NCBI GenBank assembly: GCA_936432065.2
Contig: OW386286.2
Coordinates: 23,929,179 to 23,993,178 of the forward strand
Length of the DNA: 64,000 bases
Origin: Rutpela maculata
Taxonomy: Eukaryota > Arthropoda > Insecta > Coleoptera > Cerambycidae
Direction: 5' to 3'
The translations under genes were made by a program, and so were the position numbers. A model generated the notes under the pieces. That model did not search any database. It saw only the letters and a list, made by a program, of their open reading frames with translations, and was not told the origin of the DNA. Positions 10,974 to 21,445 of this stretch are shown here, piece after piece. Position 1 is the stretch's first letter, and the number at the start of each line of letters is the position of its first letter.

Positions 10974-11743
10974 TTACTTCCACGTCCTGTGGAAGTATAG
11001 TAACGACAAAAAAATTTTTAAAAATTTTTATTGCCCAAATAGGCTTAAAATGTCATGAAACGTCGAGATTTTAAGTTTGAGCGAAAAAAATTTTCTGTCT
11101 GTCTGTCTGTCGGTCTGTCTGTCTGTCGGTCTGTCTGTCTGTCTGTCGGTCTGTCTGTCTGTCTGTCGGTCTGTCTGTCTGTCTGTCTGTCTGTCTGTAA
11201 CTTTTTTTTGTGCGCACGTTTACTCTGGAACCGTTTGAGATATTGACTTGAAATTTGGTACACATATGTACTTTAACGAGATCTAGAACTAGATTATATT
11301 TTCATCTTGTTCCGTCGAAGGGTTGGAGGGTAAATTTGGGGTAAATGGGTAAATCAAATAGGTAAGAGTCCATGAAATTGGTATTTAGTATATACAAGAG
11401 AAGCTGAGGTCTCAAAAATTTTTTGGCATTAGCCACCCCCATTACCACCCCCACCTCCTTATTAAAGAAATGAAAAAAAAATGTGATTTAGTGCATGTAC
11501 AGGAACCAGAGACCTCAAAATATTTTTTTACTTCATCCACCCCCCACTACCACCCCCCTATCACCACCCCCACCCCACTACCGATGTGGGGTATCGTTTT
11601 ATGGGTTTTTGGGGTAGAGGATTTCAAATATTATATTATTAAAGTTCCATAAACAATTATTTTCACATACAAAGTTTTTTCGTTGTGAGTGACTTGGATA
11701 GAGAATCTGGATGTGGAAGTAGTGATTCCTTGGGCAGCGGTTT
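10974..11743 (+). mobile_element. Helentron-like non-autonomous element, complete copy
   Basis: One end is a hairpin, ACTTCCAC...GTGGAAGT (10976-10996). The other end has CTGGATGTGGAAGT, an inverted match to the ACTTCCACATCCAG found at the family's other termini, followed by GATTCCTTGGGCAGCGG. A (GTCT/GTCG)n tract lies at about 11095-11199. The plan (sub-terminal inverted repeats, terminal hairpin, GTCN microsatellite, no coding) matches DINE/mini-me-type non-autonomous Helentrons as I know them. Peptides predicted across it are artefacts of the repeat. The class assignment is inference; the repeat family itself is directly visible. Confidence 0.8.
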
Positions 11744-11749
11744 TTAATA

Positions 11750-13850
11750 TGTTTTCGATGTTTTAAATAGGACAAAAATTGTAGAAACCATCAACATTCA
11801 GTCGATTTACCGAAAAAACATGATTTTTTTCGACATTTTGTGAAAAGAATAGATTTATTTATATTCCAAAATTGTTTCATAATGAGACTTACTTATTTTG
11901 AGGTGCTACTATAAACCTATGCTGCCTAGGTAGGCTAAATACATTTTTTATAAAAGTTATTAACGTTTATTTTATCCATAATTTCACGAATTTTTGAGCA
12001 AAAATTTTTTTTTTCTATTTTCGTAAAAAAATTTGAGGCATCTTAAAATACACATTGTTTGTTATTTTCTACTGTAAAATGTAAATTTGGACTGTAAATC
12101 TATATAAGTAGTAAATTGGAAATTAACTTACCCAAATCTTATGTAACGATGCAATTGGATATAAGGGGGGCTATGGGAAGGGATAAAAGAGTAATACGAA
12201 TTTATATCCCTGACAAATCAATCAATCAATCAATCAGTCAATAACGCATCGATCAGTTATTAATTTCCAAAATACGATCTCGAGATAAATGGTATTCCAG
12301 GGACACCTATTAATGGGAAAATTAATTACACTTAATTTTGATTTGAAATTAGTTAAACTACTATTTTTAATATTCAATATCAACCATGCATTTCAAGCTT
12401 TAAAAATCGCACCTAAAGAGATTTAATAGCGCGATTTAAACCAGAGAAATAGGTGGTTAAAGTTAGTTATATATATCAAATATCATTTTCTCAAAATTTT
12501 GAAATTTTAAAAGTGTACATCTTCAAAAATACATTTTTGAGAATTTTTTCACACATATCTTTTTATACATTACTTCAAGAACAAAATGTGAAAGACTCAA
12601 GTTTTTATCTTTAAATTTTTAGAAATGGTAGAGCTTTTACCTATTTCATCGCAAATCTCTTTATGTTCCGACTTCATATATGTACTATCCAATAGCTACA
12701 TGTTTCTTCTTTCATTTAAGCTTTTGTGAGGTCAATTTCATTAATTAGTTCAAAAGTTACAACAAATTTAGTGTAGCGTGTACGAAACCGCGCGCGCTTC
12801 GCGCGCCGTAATTACGTGTCTCCTTGTTCCATTTTCGTGCGTTAAACAAAAAAATCTGAAGCCTATATTTTTGATCGTACAAAAAACTTCATATGCATTT
12901 TTTATGTGAAATTTGCCGTACTTTCGAATGGCGCATTACTTTCTGAAGAAAAAAATAATTTAAGATATATTTGACAAAAACTGGTATTTGCAACTAATTT
13001 GTTTAATAACAAATTACGCTCAAGGACTATTGTTGGTAACTTTTAGTATGTTTCCCGGAATTTTTTCGAAGTGAAAATCTCTATTGACTCCACTAAATGG
13101 AAATTTTTGTTCCTAGTTTTTTCAGTCTGTTGGAATTTAAAGTGCATAAATTAATTATTACTGACACAGTATTTAAATGTACACACAATTTCAAATTTTG
13201 CATCTATTCAATGCATTTATTAATTACCAAATGTGACAGCGTTTCGGTAAATTCATGGAGTTCTCATCTTGGAGTTGGATGTAAACATGATGTGGGTAAT
13301 GATCAATTACTATTACAGGCTAAAATATATGGATTATACGTTGTTTACTAGCAAATATTTCATAGCACATTATTAATTACAGTTGCAACGAGATAAATGA
13401 AAATTGAAAGCTTTACATATTAATTTATTGTGTCGAGTTAATTGTTCCAAAATGAAATGTGAAATTGCGGGCTGCGTTTTCGTATTGTATATGGTCGAAT
13501 AATGCACACTTTTAATTGTTGATATTGAAGTTAAATGTTTGGTTTTGCGAATTAAATAAAACGCTTGAATTTTTTATTAAAACAACAACGAATATAATTT
13601 GACGTATGTTGTAGTTTATGTACTAAGTGTAAATAACGAAATGGAAGTAAAAAAAAATTATGAAAACACGAAAGTCGCTTTAGTTGAAGTCGCTAGTGGA
13701 GGAGAAAGTAAGTTACTGGGAAATCCAATGGACCTGAATGGATTTACACTTTTTGAATGGCTTTCTGTAATAATAAATTAAGTTTTCTACCATGCTTTCT
13801 TGTCCGCTATTTCAAATTTTTTATTTAGAACTTCAGAAAATCTTTGTTTA
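11750..13850. other. Unassigned AT-rich DNA
   Basis: No gene or element recognised. Notable only for an (AATC)n-like stretch at about 12216-12236 and a GC hairpin at 12791-12807 (GCGCGCG, CTT loop, CGCGCGC). The ORF at 13097-13351 matches nothing I know. Confidence 0.4.
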
Positions 13851-13869
13851 TAAAAAATTATCTTCAAAA

Positions 13870-14300
13870 TGTTATAATTGGAAAAATATCGGTTCTTTTG
13901 ACTTGAAAATATACACCTAGGAGTTTTCGAGGTCGTTAATTACGATTCTGGTATTTAAAGATTTAATAAAGAAAATGACGACTCCAAAATGGCCTATTTT
14001 AAGACAAAAATCCTGCAAAATTAATTAATAAGTATTAATAAATATGTTATATCAAAGTTAAAATATTTTTGTATAGGTATTTTTATTACTTTTAATAATT
14101 GAAGTGACGTTAAAAATTAAAAATTAAAAAAAGGTGGATAGAGATGCCCGATTTAACACCAAAATCATGCAAAATTAGTTAAATTAAGAAAAATGTATGC
14201 AAAATTAGAAAAGTAATTATAAATATTTAGTTAGTAAAGTTTAAATATTATAATACGAGGGTTTACTAATAAATTTGAAAGTGTATTTTAAATTAAAAAA
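13870..14300. repeat. Second copy of the TTTTCGAGG repeat family
   Basis: AGTTTTCGAGGTCGTTAAT (near 13922) and CCAAAATGGCC (near 13985) parallel the block at 10600-10760. Internally, AAATCNTGCAAAATTA recurs near 14009 and 14161. Confidence 0.4.
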
Positions 14301-14794
14301 ACATTTATATTATAAAATGACAATATGTAGGAAAGGGTTAAAGAGAGAAGCATAAATGAAATTCTATATATAGTTTTAAATTTATGCTTCAGTTTTACGG
14401 TAGCTATACAGTACTATAATTACAGAATTCATTCGCCCTCCAACAAAATAAAACATCATAGAAAATTACAAATGAGGACTTAGATAAACAAAAAAGTAAT
14501 TCCGATATCTAATAACAATCATATTGTCACTGATAATAAACAAGTTTTTGCATATTATTTCTCTTATAAATATATAAAAACAAATGAATATTTTGGTCAT
14601 AATGTTTCTCGTCGACGTACTTTGTTCGTTAGTTCTTTAAATTCGCTTTCCTATATTTACTAAAGATTATATTGGTGGTATAATCAACGAGATGGAAAAC
14701 AATGATTGTTATGGAATAAGTTATATATCTACCAAATTAATAAAGCTTAAACAGAATTATATTATGTCCCTTAACTAAAATTATAAATCTCTTA

Positions 14795-15060
14795 TTGCAG
14801 AGTAGTGAATTTCCCTAACAAATGAAAATTACGCTGGTAGTCCCACTATTTAAGAAAAGAAACACTTCACAAATAAATAACTACAAACAAATAGAGTTTT
14901 CCAAAATTTTAGAACGATGTGTATCTACCATTATTTTAAAATTTGTCGAATAATACAACTTATTAACAACCAACTAACATGGATTTAGTGTAAAGAAAGG
15001 ATGAGCGTCCACAAAATAAGAAATCAATCAATCGTGCCAACATTTTGTTACTGATATAAT
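14795..15060 (+). pseudogene. Jockey/CR1-like LINE reverse transcriptase fragment
   Basis: From ATG 14823 the plus strand reads MKITLVVPLFKKRNTSQINN then YKQI..FSKILERCVST, KFVE, a stop, YNLLTTN, a stop and HGFSVKKG. This is the conserved RT block seen in intact LINEs as pIFKKGd...NYRPIs...kilE....YNLL...QHGFr.g. At least three in-frame stops show it is dead. Nothing before or after is recognisable as the rest of the LINE. Confidence 0.6.
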
Positions 15061-15079
15061 GTTATGTATTATTAAGAGA

Positions 15080-15430
15080 TTAATAAAATGCGTAGATAGA
15101 TAGATATTTTATTTGACCAAGTTGCAATACACGTTTTTGGCAAGTCAAAAATAAAAAATACAAAATTATATAAAAATTGAAAATTTATACACAGCATTAT
15201 ATACAAATACTTCAGACAATATAAAAAATCCAAGAAAAAAAAAGAAAGAAGAGGCAAGCTCCCACGAAATGGCCAGAGCATATCAAACAAGCAGAGGTTA
15301 AACTAAAAGATATCAATAAGTTTGTGTGTTTACAAATTCATCAGCTGAATAGAAACAATATTTTAAAATGTGTTTTTTATTAAGTTCTGGAAACTATTAA
15401 AATTAAAAGATTTTACGTCATTAGGAATGT
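15080..15430. other. Unassigned AT-rich DNA with short TAGA repeat
   Basis: GATAGATAGATA near 15094 is a minor microsatellite. No coding support. Confidence 0.3.
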
Positions 15431-15440
15431 GATTGTATAA

Positions 15441-15600
15441 ACGTGCGCACAAAAAAAGTTAGACAGACCGACGGACAGAAAATTTTTTTTCGCTCAGACT
15501 TAAAATCTCGATGTTTCATGACATTTTAAGCCTATTTGAACAATAAAAACTTTTAAAAATTTTTTTGTCGTTACTATACATCCATTGGATGTGGAAGTAA
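15441..15600 (-). mobile_element. Helentron-like element, hairpin-end fragment
   Basis: This is the hairpin-side third of the family: GTGCGCAC, a short GACA/GACC stretch, AAAATCTCGATGTTTCATGAC, TTTTTTTGTCGTTACTATA and a terminal GGATGTGGAAGTA. The distal half with the CCCAAGG end is absent. Confidence 0.75.
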
Positions 15601-15609
15601 AACCAGGGT

Positions 15610-16940
15610 TAATGATATCACCCTCCTATTAAAATTTTGAATTCAAGGTAAAACAGCCTCAAATTCAAAATTAGAAAACTGATTTAAAATTATATTGTCT
15701 TTGAAAAGTAGGCTTCGTGATCGCAAGTCATAAAAATATAAAATACCAGTAAAAAATGTTTTATTATAAAATAAATGCAATATGTTTCCCACTGAGCTAA
15801 ACATATAATATAATATTAGATTTAAAAACAAAAATTACACACTTTTTCATAACCCCTTGCTTACGAATTCTTATAATATAATCCTAGGAATAATTCTGTA
15901 AAATGTTGCTACACTACAGAGATAATAAATTTAATAAGTTAATCACCGTTGGGATTTGACTTTTGGAAAGGAGTGAAAACAACACTATAATAGGTACCTA
16001 AAAATCATATCTCGGTTCATTTTTGACCAAATTGGGTGTCTCAAATTCAAGGTAATTTTATAGTCTTGACGTTTTATGTTTTAACACGTTTTGATAAAAT
16101 AAAATAGTATATTATGCAAAGACACGAACATAAGAATTATGACATAAGCCGTAGGCGAATATCACTGAATGCGATTGTCTTAATAGCCATTAAATGTGAG
16201 TTGCATAAACTATCTGAAATTTATTAATTACAGATTACAGTTTAGGAAATATAAAACTAAACTTATATATTATGGATTATTATTTCAGTTTCACATCCAC
16301 TATCACATACGCTCACTGATTTTAATTGCAAGAAGCACAAAGTTTGAAAATTTGACTTGTCAAAATTGATAAATTTTAGATCTGTCAGATGTTCAAGGCA
16401 ATAGTTGATATTGACAGAATATTGCTGTGTCGCGTTTCTGTTGGTTGTAAACTTGTATCTTAATAGAAAAATTGAATCTTAATGAATCTCATTAAAGTAC
16501 AGGTAAGGAATGCCTAATTAACGAAATAAAGTATGGGAGTAGAAAAATAATAATAAATGACGACAAATCTGTAAAAAAAGAATCACTAAAATCGGGCAAG
16601 TGGGAACCGCTGGCCAAATTGAGAAAAAAAAACACCTTGTGTGTTAAATATATAGATATTACTTCTACTAAAATATCACATCACTATTCTAATGTAATTT
16701 TAAATTTCTTAAATAATTAGATATTTAAAAAAGATTATTGATAGAATAAAATCCTTGAATTGAACATATCATTGGATTATCCCACTTCTGATTTCATATT
16801 CATAGTTTATGTAAAGCATTAGAGCGAAAATTCTACTAAACGTGATCAACCGAACCTAATCAGAAATAGTTTGGCGTATGAATCGAGATAAATTAGCATG
16901 CAAATACATTTTCATATACGACTAGCAATATTCGTTTTTT
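15610..16940. other. Unassigned AT-rich DNA
   Basis: No gene, RNA or element recognised. Open frames are short and of extreme AT composition. Confidence 0.4.
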
Positions 16941-16949
16941 TTTATGCAG

Positions 16950-17018
16950 CTTGAAGACTGCACGCAATTATGGAGAGCAATCCGACTCGAAGTGCACCGT
17001 AACGGGAATGAGATGTAA
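16950..17018 (+). CDS. Candidate terminal coding exon (unknown protein)
   Basis: A T-rich tract ending in ATGCAG (to 16949) is a good splice acceptor. The next 22 codons read LEDCTQLWRAIRLEVHRNGN then EM and end at TAA (17016-17018). Composition changes abruptly to about 50% GC from here to about 17180, unlike the surroundings. The peptide has a balanced composition unlike random AT-rich translation. I do not recognise a family and no upstream exon is visible, so this may be a chance acceptor. Confidence 0.25.
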   Translation, partial: LEDCTQLWRAIRLEVHRNGNEM

Positions 17019-17295
17019 CTCTTCCTCAACCCCTTCAGCCGACTTTGTCACCAGTTGGGGAAAATGTTTATTATTTCGATTTTCGCCGGCAGCAAAGCGA
17101 AAACCCCAAAGGAATGGATGGGGTAATGGGGAACGAAATGTATGAGCCGTGGCGCTGGTTGTGCAAATGCAGCGAGTTTCATTACATAAATATTGTACTT
17201 ATACGTTTTTATTGGGTTACAAAAATTACTCAGAAGATTTAGCTGAAATTATTACACTCGGACACTGCCAACCACAATTACCTACCTACCAATTA

Positions 17296-17997
17296 CCACA
17301 TCCAGTGGAAGTATAGTAACGACAAAAACATTTTTAAAAATTTGTATTGTTCAAATAGGCTTAGAATATCATGAAACGTCGAGATTTTAAGTTTGAGAGA
17401 AAACAATTTTCTGTCTGTCTGTCTGTCTGTCTGTCAGTCTGTATGTAACTTTTTTTCTGTGCTCACGTTTACTGTGGAACCGTTTGAGATACTGACTTGA
17501 AATTTGGTAAACATATATGTACTTTAACGAGATCTAGAACTAGATTATATTTTTATCTTGTTCCGTCGAAGGGTTGGGGGGTAAATTGGAGTAAATTTGG
17601 GGTAAATAGGTAAATCAAGCAGATAAGAGTCCATAAAATTGGTATTTAGTATATACAAGAAAAGCTAAGGTCTCAAAAAAAATTTTGGCATTAGCCAAAC
17701 CACCATTACCATTTCCACCCATTACCACCCCCACCCCATTATTAAAGGGGATGAAAAAAAATTGTGATTTAGTGTACGTACAAGAACCAGAAACCTCAAA
17801 ATATTTTTTTACTTCATCCATCCTCACTACCACCCTTTATCACCATCCCCACCCCACTACCGATGTGGGGTATCGTTTTATGGGTTTTTGGGGTAGAGGA
17901 TTTCGAATATTATATTATTAAAGTTCCATAAACAATTATTTCCACATATGAAAATTTTTCGTTGTGACTTGGATAGAAAATCTGGATGTGAAAGTAA
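17296..17997 (+). mobile_element. Helentron-like element, complete copy
   Basis: Same order as 10974-11743: terminal hairpin CCACATCCAGTGG (about 17296-17308), AGTATAGTAACGACAAAAA, a shorter CTGT tract (about 17410-17445), the block ending AACGAGATCTAGAAC, the G-rich segment and the end TCTGGATGTGAAAGT. The sequence beyond that end differs from the CCTTGGGCAGCGG of other copies, so this terminus is diverged or replaced. Confidence 0.75.
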
Positions 17998-18167
17998 TGG
18001 TGTTTGGTCCTCAGCGGCACACAAATAGTAGAATTCAACCTAGATACATTACTCTTAAGTTTTAACAAAACGGAAGTTAAGAAACTTCTTAAGTGAACCT
18101 TTATTTGAATTATTGGAAAAATAAGTAATTACTAAATACATTTTTTAACTCGCGTCTCACAGTATTG

Positions 18168-18855
18168 CAATTAGGAAGTTTTCATTTTTCTCATTTTCTC
18201 GTAATAAATAGTCGTAAAAATCTAAAAAATATCTGTAATTTTTTTTTAAATTATCTCTATAAATAAAAAAGTTAAAGTCCTTCCAAGTTTAAATGCTGCG
18301 ATCATCTGGGCTGAGGCTCGATTACGTCACAATACATGATTCCACCAACAGCGGGCGCGGGCACCTTTATACTCGCTGGCAGACACCGGCAGTTTATAGC
18401 CAGCTTGCATTTGATAGCCGAAAAAATTGCTAAAACATGCAATTTTGGCACGTTCATATTTTCCGAAAAACACCATTGAGACGGCCGTATGATGTCACGA
18501 CGTAAAGAGGAAGTCTTCCAGATAAACCTGATCGTAAATTGCACGGCGAAATTCGAAAATTCGGCTCGGCACGAACGAATCAAAAGTGACATTTTGTGAC
18601 ATTTCAGAAAATCGAGCACATACACTAAATAAAGGGAACATACGGCGGGCCGCCAGCATGGCAAGTCAGCGCGTTATGTATTGTGACATCACAATGGACT
18701 TCAGCCGAGACGAAGTATTCAAATAAGAAATTGAATAAGTTCCTGAGTTTTTCAGATATCGAGATAATTTTTTTTTTGTTTGACTAGTTATCTGAAAGTC
18801 TACTAAATGAGGTTGAATGTACATGATATTTCGAAAATAGGAAACTTCCTAATTG
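18168..18855. mobile_element. MITE-like element, 688 bp
   Basis: Bounded by CAATTAGGAAGTTT at 18168 and its inverse AAACTTCCTAATTG ending at 18855. An internal perfect inverted pair, GTCACAATACAT (18326-18337) and ATGTATTGTGAC (18676-18687), shows deeper symmetry. The middle is GC-richer and open for 120 codons on the minus strand, but the product is unrecognised. No clear target duplication flanks the ends. Confidence 0.6.
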
Positions 18856-18869
18856 TAGTTACTTTAATG

Positions 18870-20390
18870 TCTTTAATGTCATAAGTCTTTACATTTTTCT
18901 TGAACCAGTATGTACTCATTAATTACGCATGCAGTGAAATTGCATAATACTATGAAAGAACACATACGCTGAAGTACGAGGTGCGAGCATGACGTTATAT
19001 GCCAATTATATTTTTTTAGTTTCTTTTCAAGACACGGAGGAAATAGTGAAAAAGGCGAAAAGGACCAGGGCATTAATTTACCCATTTAACTAAGAAACAA
19101 GCTACCGCTTATCAGAACTGACTAATGCCTCCGTAGCCTGGGGCTATCAAGTCACCTCCTATCTCAAAAAGATCTAAGCCGTGGAGAACGTCACAGAGCA
19201 TGAGAATACGCTGGTCAGTGAGGCGAGTGACTACGACCAAGCCAAAGTACCGAGAGATCGAGAAATACTGAACGTGACGTCACACGGAAAAGTCACTAAA
19301 ATTATCAAAATTGATTTCTATTCTACATACATTATTAAAACTAATTTCCTATGTTGCTAGGAGTAATGACCGGTTCTCTAGTCACTGTTACCAATCTGAT
19401 GTCTGTCATTTTCGTGAATGTTATTATTATTGGCTTGTGTTTCATTTATCATTTATCTCCCTTTTTGACTAATAAATCAGTATTTTTCAACGCCATCAGT
19501 TGACTGTCACTTGTGTGGTAAGTTAATAAAGAAACTCGCATTTTGTGCAAATACTGTAATTGACTATATTTAAGGTTACTGTCGCCAACGTGAAAATGCT
19601 GAAAGTACCAGAAAATAGTACATATGTATGTAGTATGTGAGCGGTACAAAAACTGTCTTTAGGGAGCGGCACGTTCAGTCTTTCTCGATATCCCTGTATA
19701 TACTAATCCAAAATTTATTTCAGAACGACCAACGAACACAGAAGATACAATGACAATCCCTCGAATCCCTATCCTGCCAGCAATCGAGCTATTACCAGCT
19801 TGATGCCTATGATCCAGCCAATATCTCTATAAGGAGCGTTCAATTCGCTCACTCCCTGAGCTACACACCTCATTTTTCCACTAAGACGACCCAGGCAACC
19901 GACAATCAATCTCACCCGCAAGAATCCAGAATGGAGACGTCAACAATCGCCCCCGTTTGCGACGGACAACCCTCCCGGGAGCTGATATGTCGGCGAAGTC
20001 ACATTTATGAGTGGGGTTGGCAGGTCTACCCCTTAGGAGGCAGGTCCAGGTCTACATCAATGCATTGGTGCAGAGAGCATTGGTCCTACTCGACCTCTGA
20101 TCCTGATACCTGGTAATTTTAGGTTTGTCTGATAACGAGTCTATTAAATTTTATGTAAATCTTCAAAAATATTGCAATTATCGCAGACATATTGAATTAA
20201 CCATTTTGAATTTTTAACTTTTGACATCGGATGCAGTATCAACTCCTATTTTAATGTAATTCTGACGGAATTTGAATTTTCTATCGCAAAATTAAATTTT
20301 ATGTAATTAGACTATCACTTAAATATTGTCGACTAATAAAATCTCGTTTCCAATTTTTGCTCACCTTATGTAGAAGTAGCTTGATGAAAT
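18870..20390. other. Unassigned; two GC-richer patches of unknown nature
   Basis: The patch 19095-19290 contains TGACGTCA (about 19275). The patch 19720-20113 follows a good acceptor-like tract ending TTTATTTCAG and ends near TACCTGGTAATT, a possible donor, so it could be an exon or a repeat remnant. Frames inside the second patch are open for at most about 60 codons and match nothing I recognise. The rest is featureless AT-rich DNA. Confidence 0.3.
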
Positions 20391-20499
20391 GAATAAGGGG
20401 CCACCGGAGCAATTAGAAGACGGTTAAAAAGAAGTACTCATGACATTTTTTGAGACGTTTAAGCCCCCAAATTAGATTAAATTTGAAAAAGGAGCTGGC

Positions 20500-21445
20500 C
20501 GATTGGTCTTGACCACCGCGATCCCCGTGAAGCTATTGTGGCACTCCTTGTCTAATTATACTTAGAGCTCCTTATCCAACTTTGTATTTTGTATCAGACT
20601 TCGTAGCCTTGATAAGGGCCCCTTGGTATACCTATCTGCCCTTGGTTTATCTTCGCCAAATAGTTGGAACCTCAGTCTGGCTAGGTCTTCGCAATGGCAC
20701 AGCACATGCACTGAGGTTTCCTCTTCCTCTTGACAGAATCTGCATATTGCATCCTCTACCAGGACTATTATGCCTACAATGTCCAGTTAGAAGACCTACT
20801 ATTATCCTAATATCCTTTCTATTTAGGCGTGGTAGGTCTTCCGTGAATTTAGCCGATCGCCGATCGTTCTTTAATGAACTTTTTGACATGCCTCTGTCAT
20901 AGGAAATTATTCCACGACTCTAGAGATTTATTTTGTACCCATTCATTAATGGATGTTCGTATGCGTGGTTTAGCCACACCGCAAAAGGGTCCTACTAGGG
21001 CCTTCCCATCTCCTCTGTGTCCCTCGTGTCCTGATACCCATGCTACGGTCACTTTGTTCTGACTTCCTAGGTCCGCAAGTGCATTTATACAATCCCATAC
21101 TAGTCTTGAACCGACTTGCATGGAATCGAGTGCTTTAGCGCTGCTTGACTGTCGGAAAAAATGGCAATTGACTGGTTTATAGTTCCTTGCCTCATTATTT
21201 CCTTTGCACACTACTGTATAGCGGCTACTTCAGCCTGAAATATTGTGACGTGTATTCCTAAACTTATCGGGATTTTCGTTTTCGACCTTATCCCGTAAAT
21301 CCCAGCTCCGACTCCCTGTTCTGTCTTGGAGTCGTCCGTATACCAGATCGTTTGCGCTGATATTGGAGGATCGCTTTTCCAGTCCTCTCTGTCTTGTATT
21401 TTGATTTGAAAATTTGTATAGAAGTTATATTTTGGGACCATAGTG
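20500..21445 (-). pseudogene. LOA-like LINE 3' fragment (RNase H and C-terminal zinc knuckle)
   Basis: On the minus strand the RNase H domain begins at about 21441: WYTDDSKTEQGVGAGIYGIR, then SLGIHVTIFQAEVAAI, then (21211-20897) WVSGHEGHRGDGKAL. It continues to LTGHCR and a CCHC motif ICRFCQEEEETSVHVLCHC (about 20770-20700). These pieces sit in different frames, so it is decayed. RNase H followed by a CCHC motif is the layout of I/LOA-type LINEs; RNase H degrades the RNA of the cDNA hybrid. The RT and endonuclease parts are missing. It lies directly against the RTE LINE starting at about 21446. Confidence 0.75.

Noticed and set aside
11045..11263. Frames of repeated TDRQ / SVCL residues (also at 23796-24016)
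   Set aside because: They are translations of the (GTCT)n tract inside Helentron-like copies and occur on both strands.
18302..18664. A 120-codon host gene
   Set aside because: It lies wholly inside a MITE-like element with inverted ends and matches nothing known.
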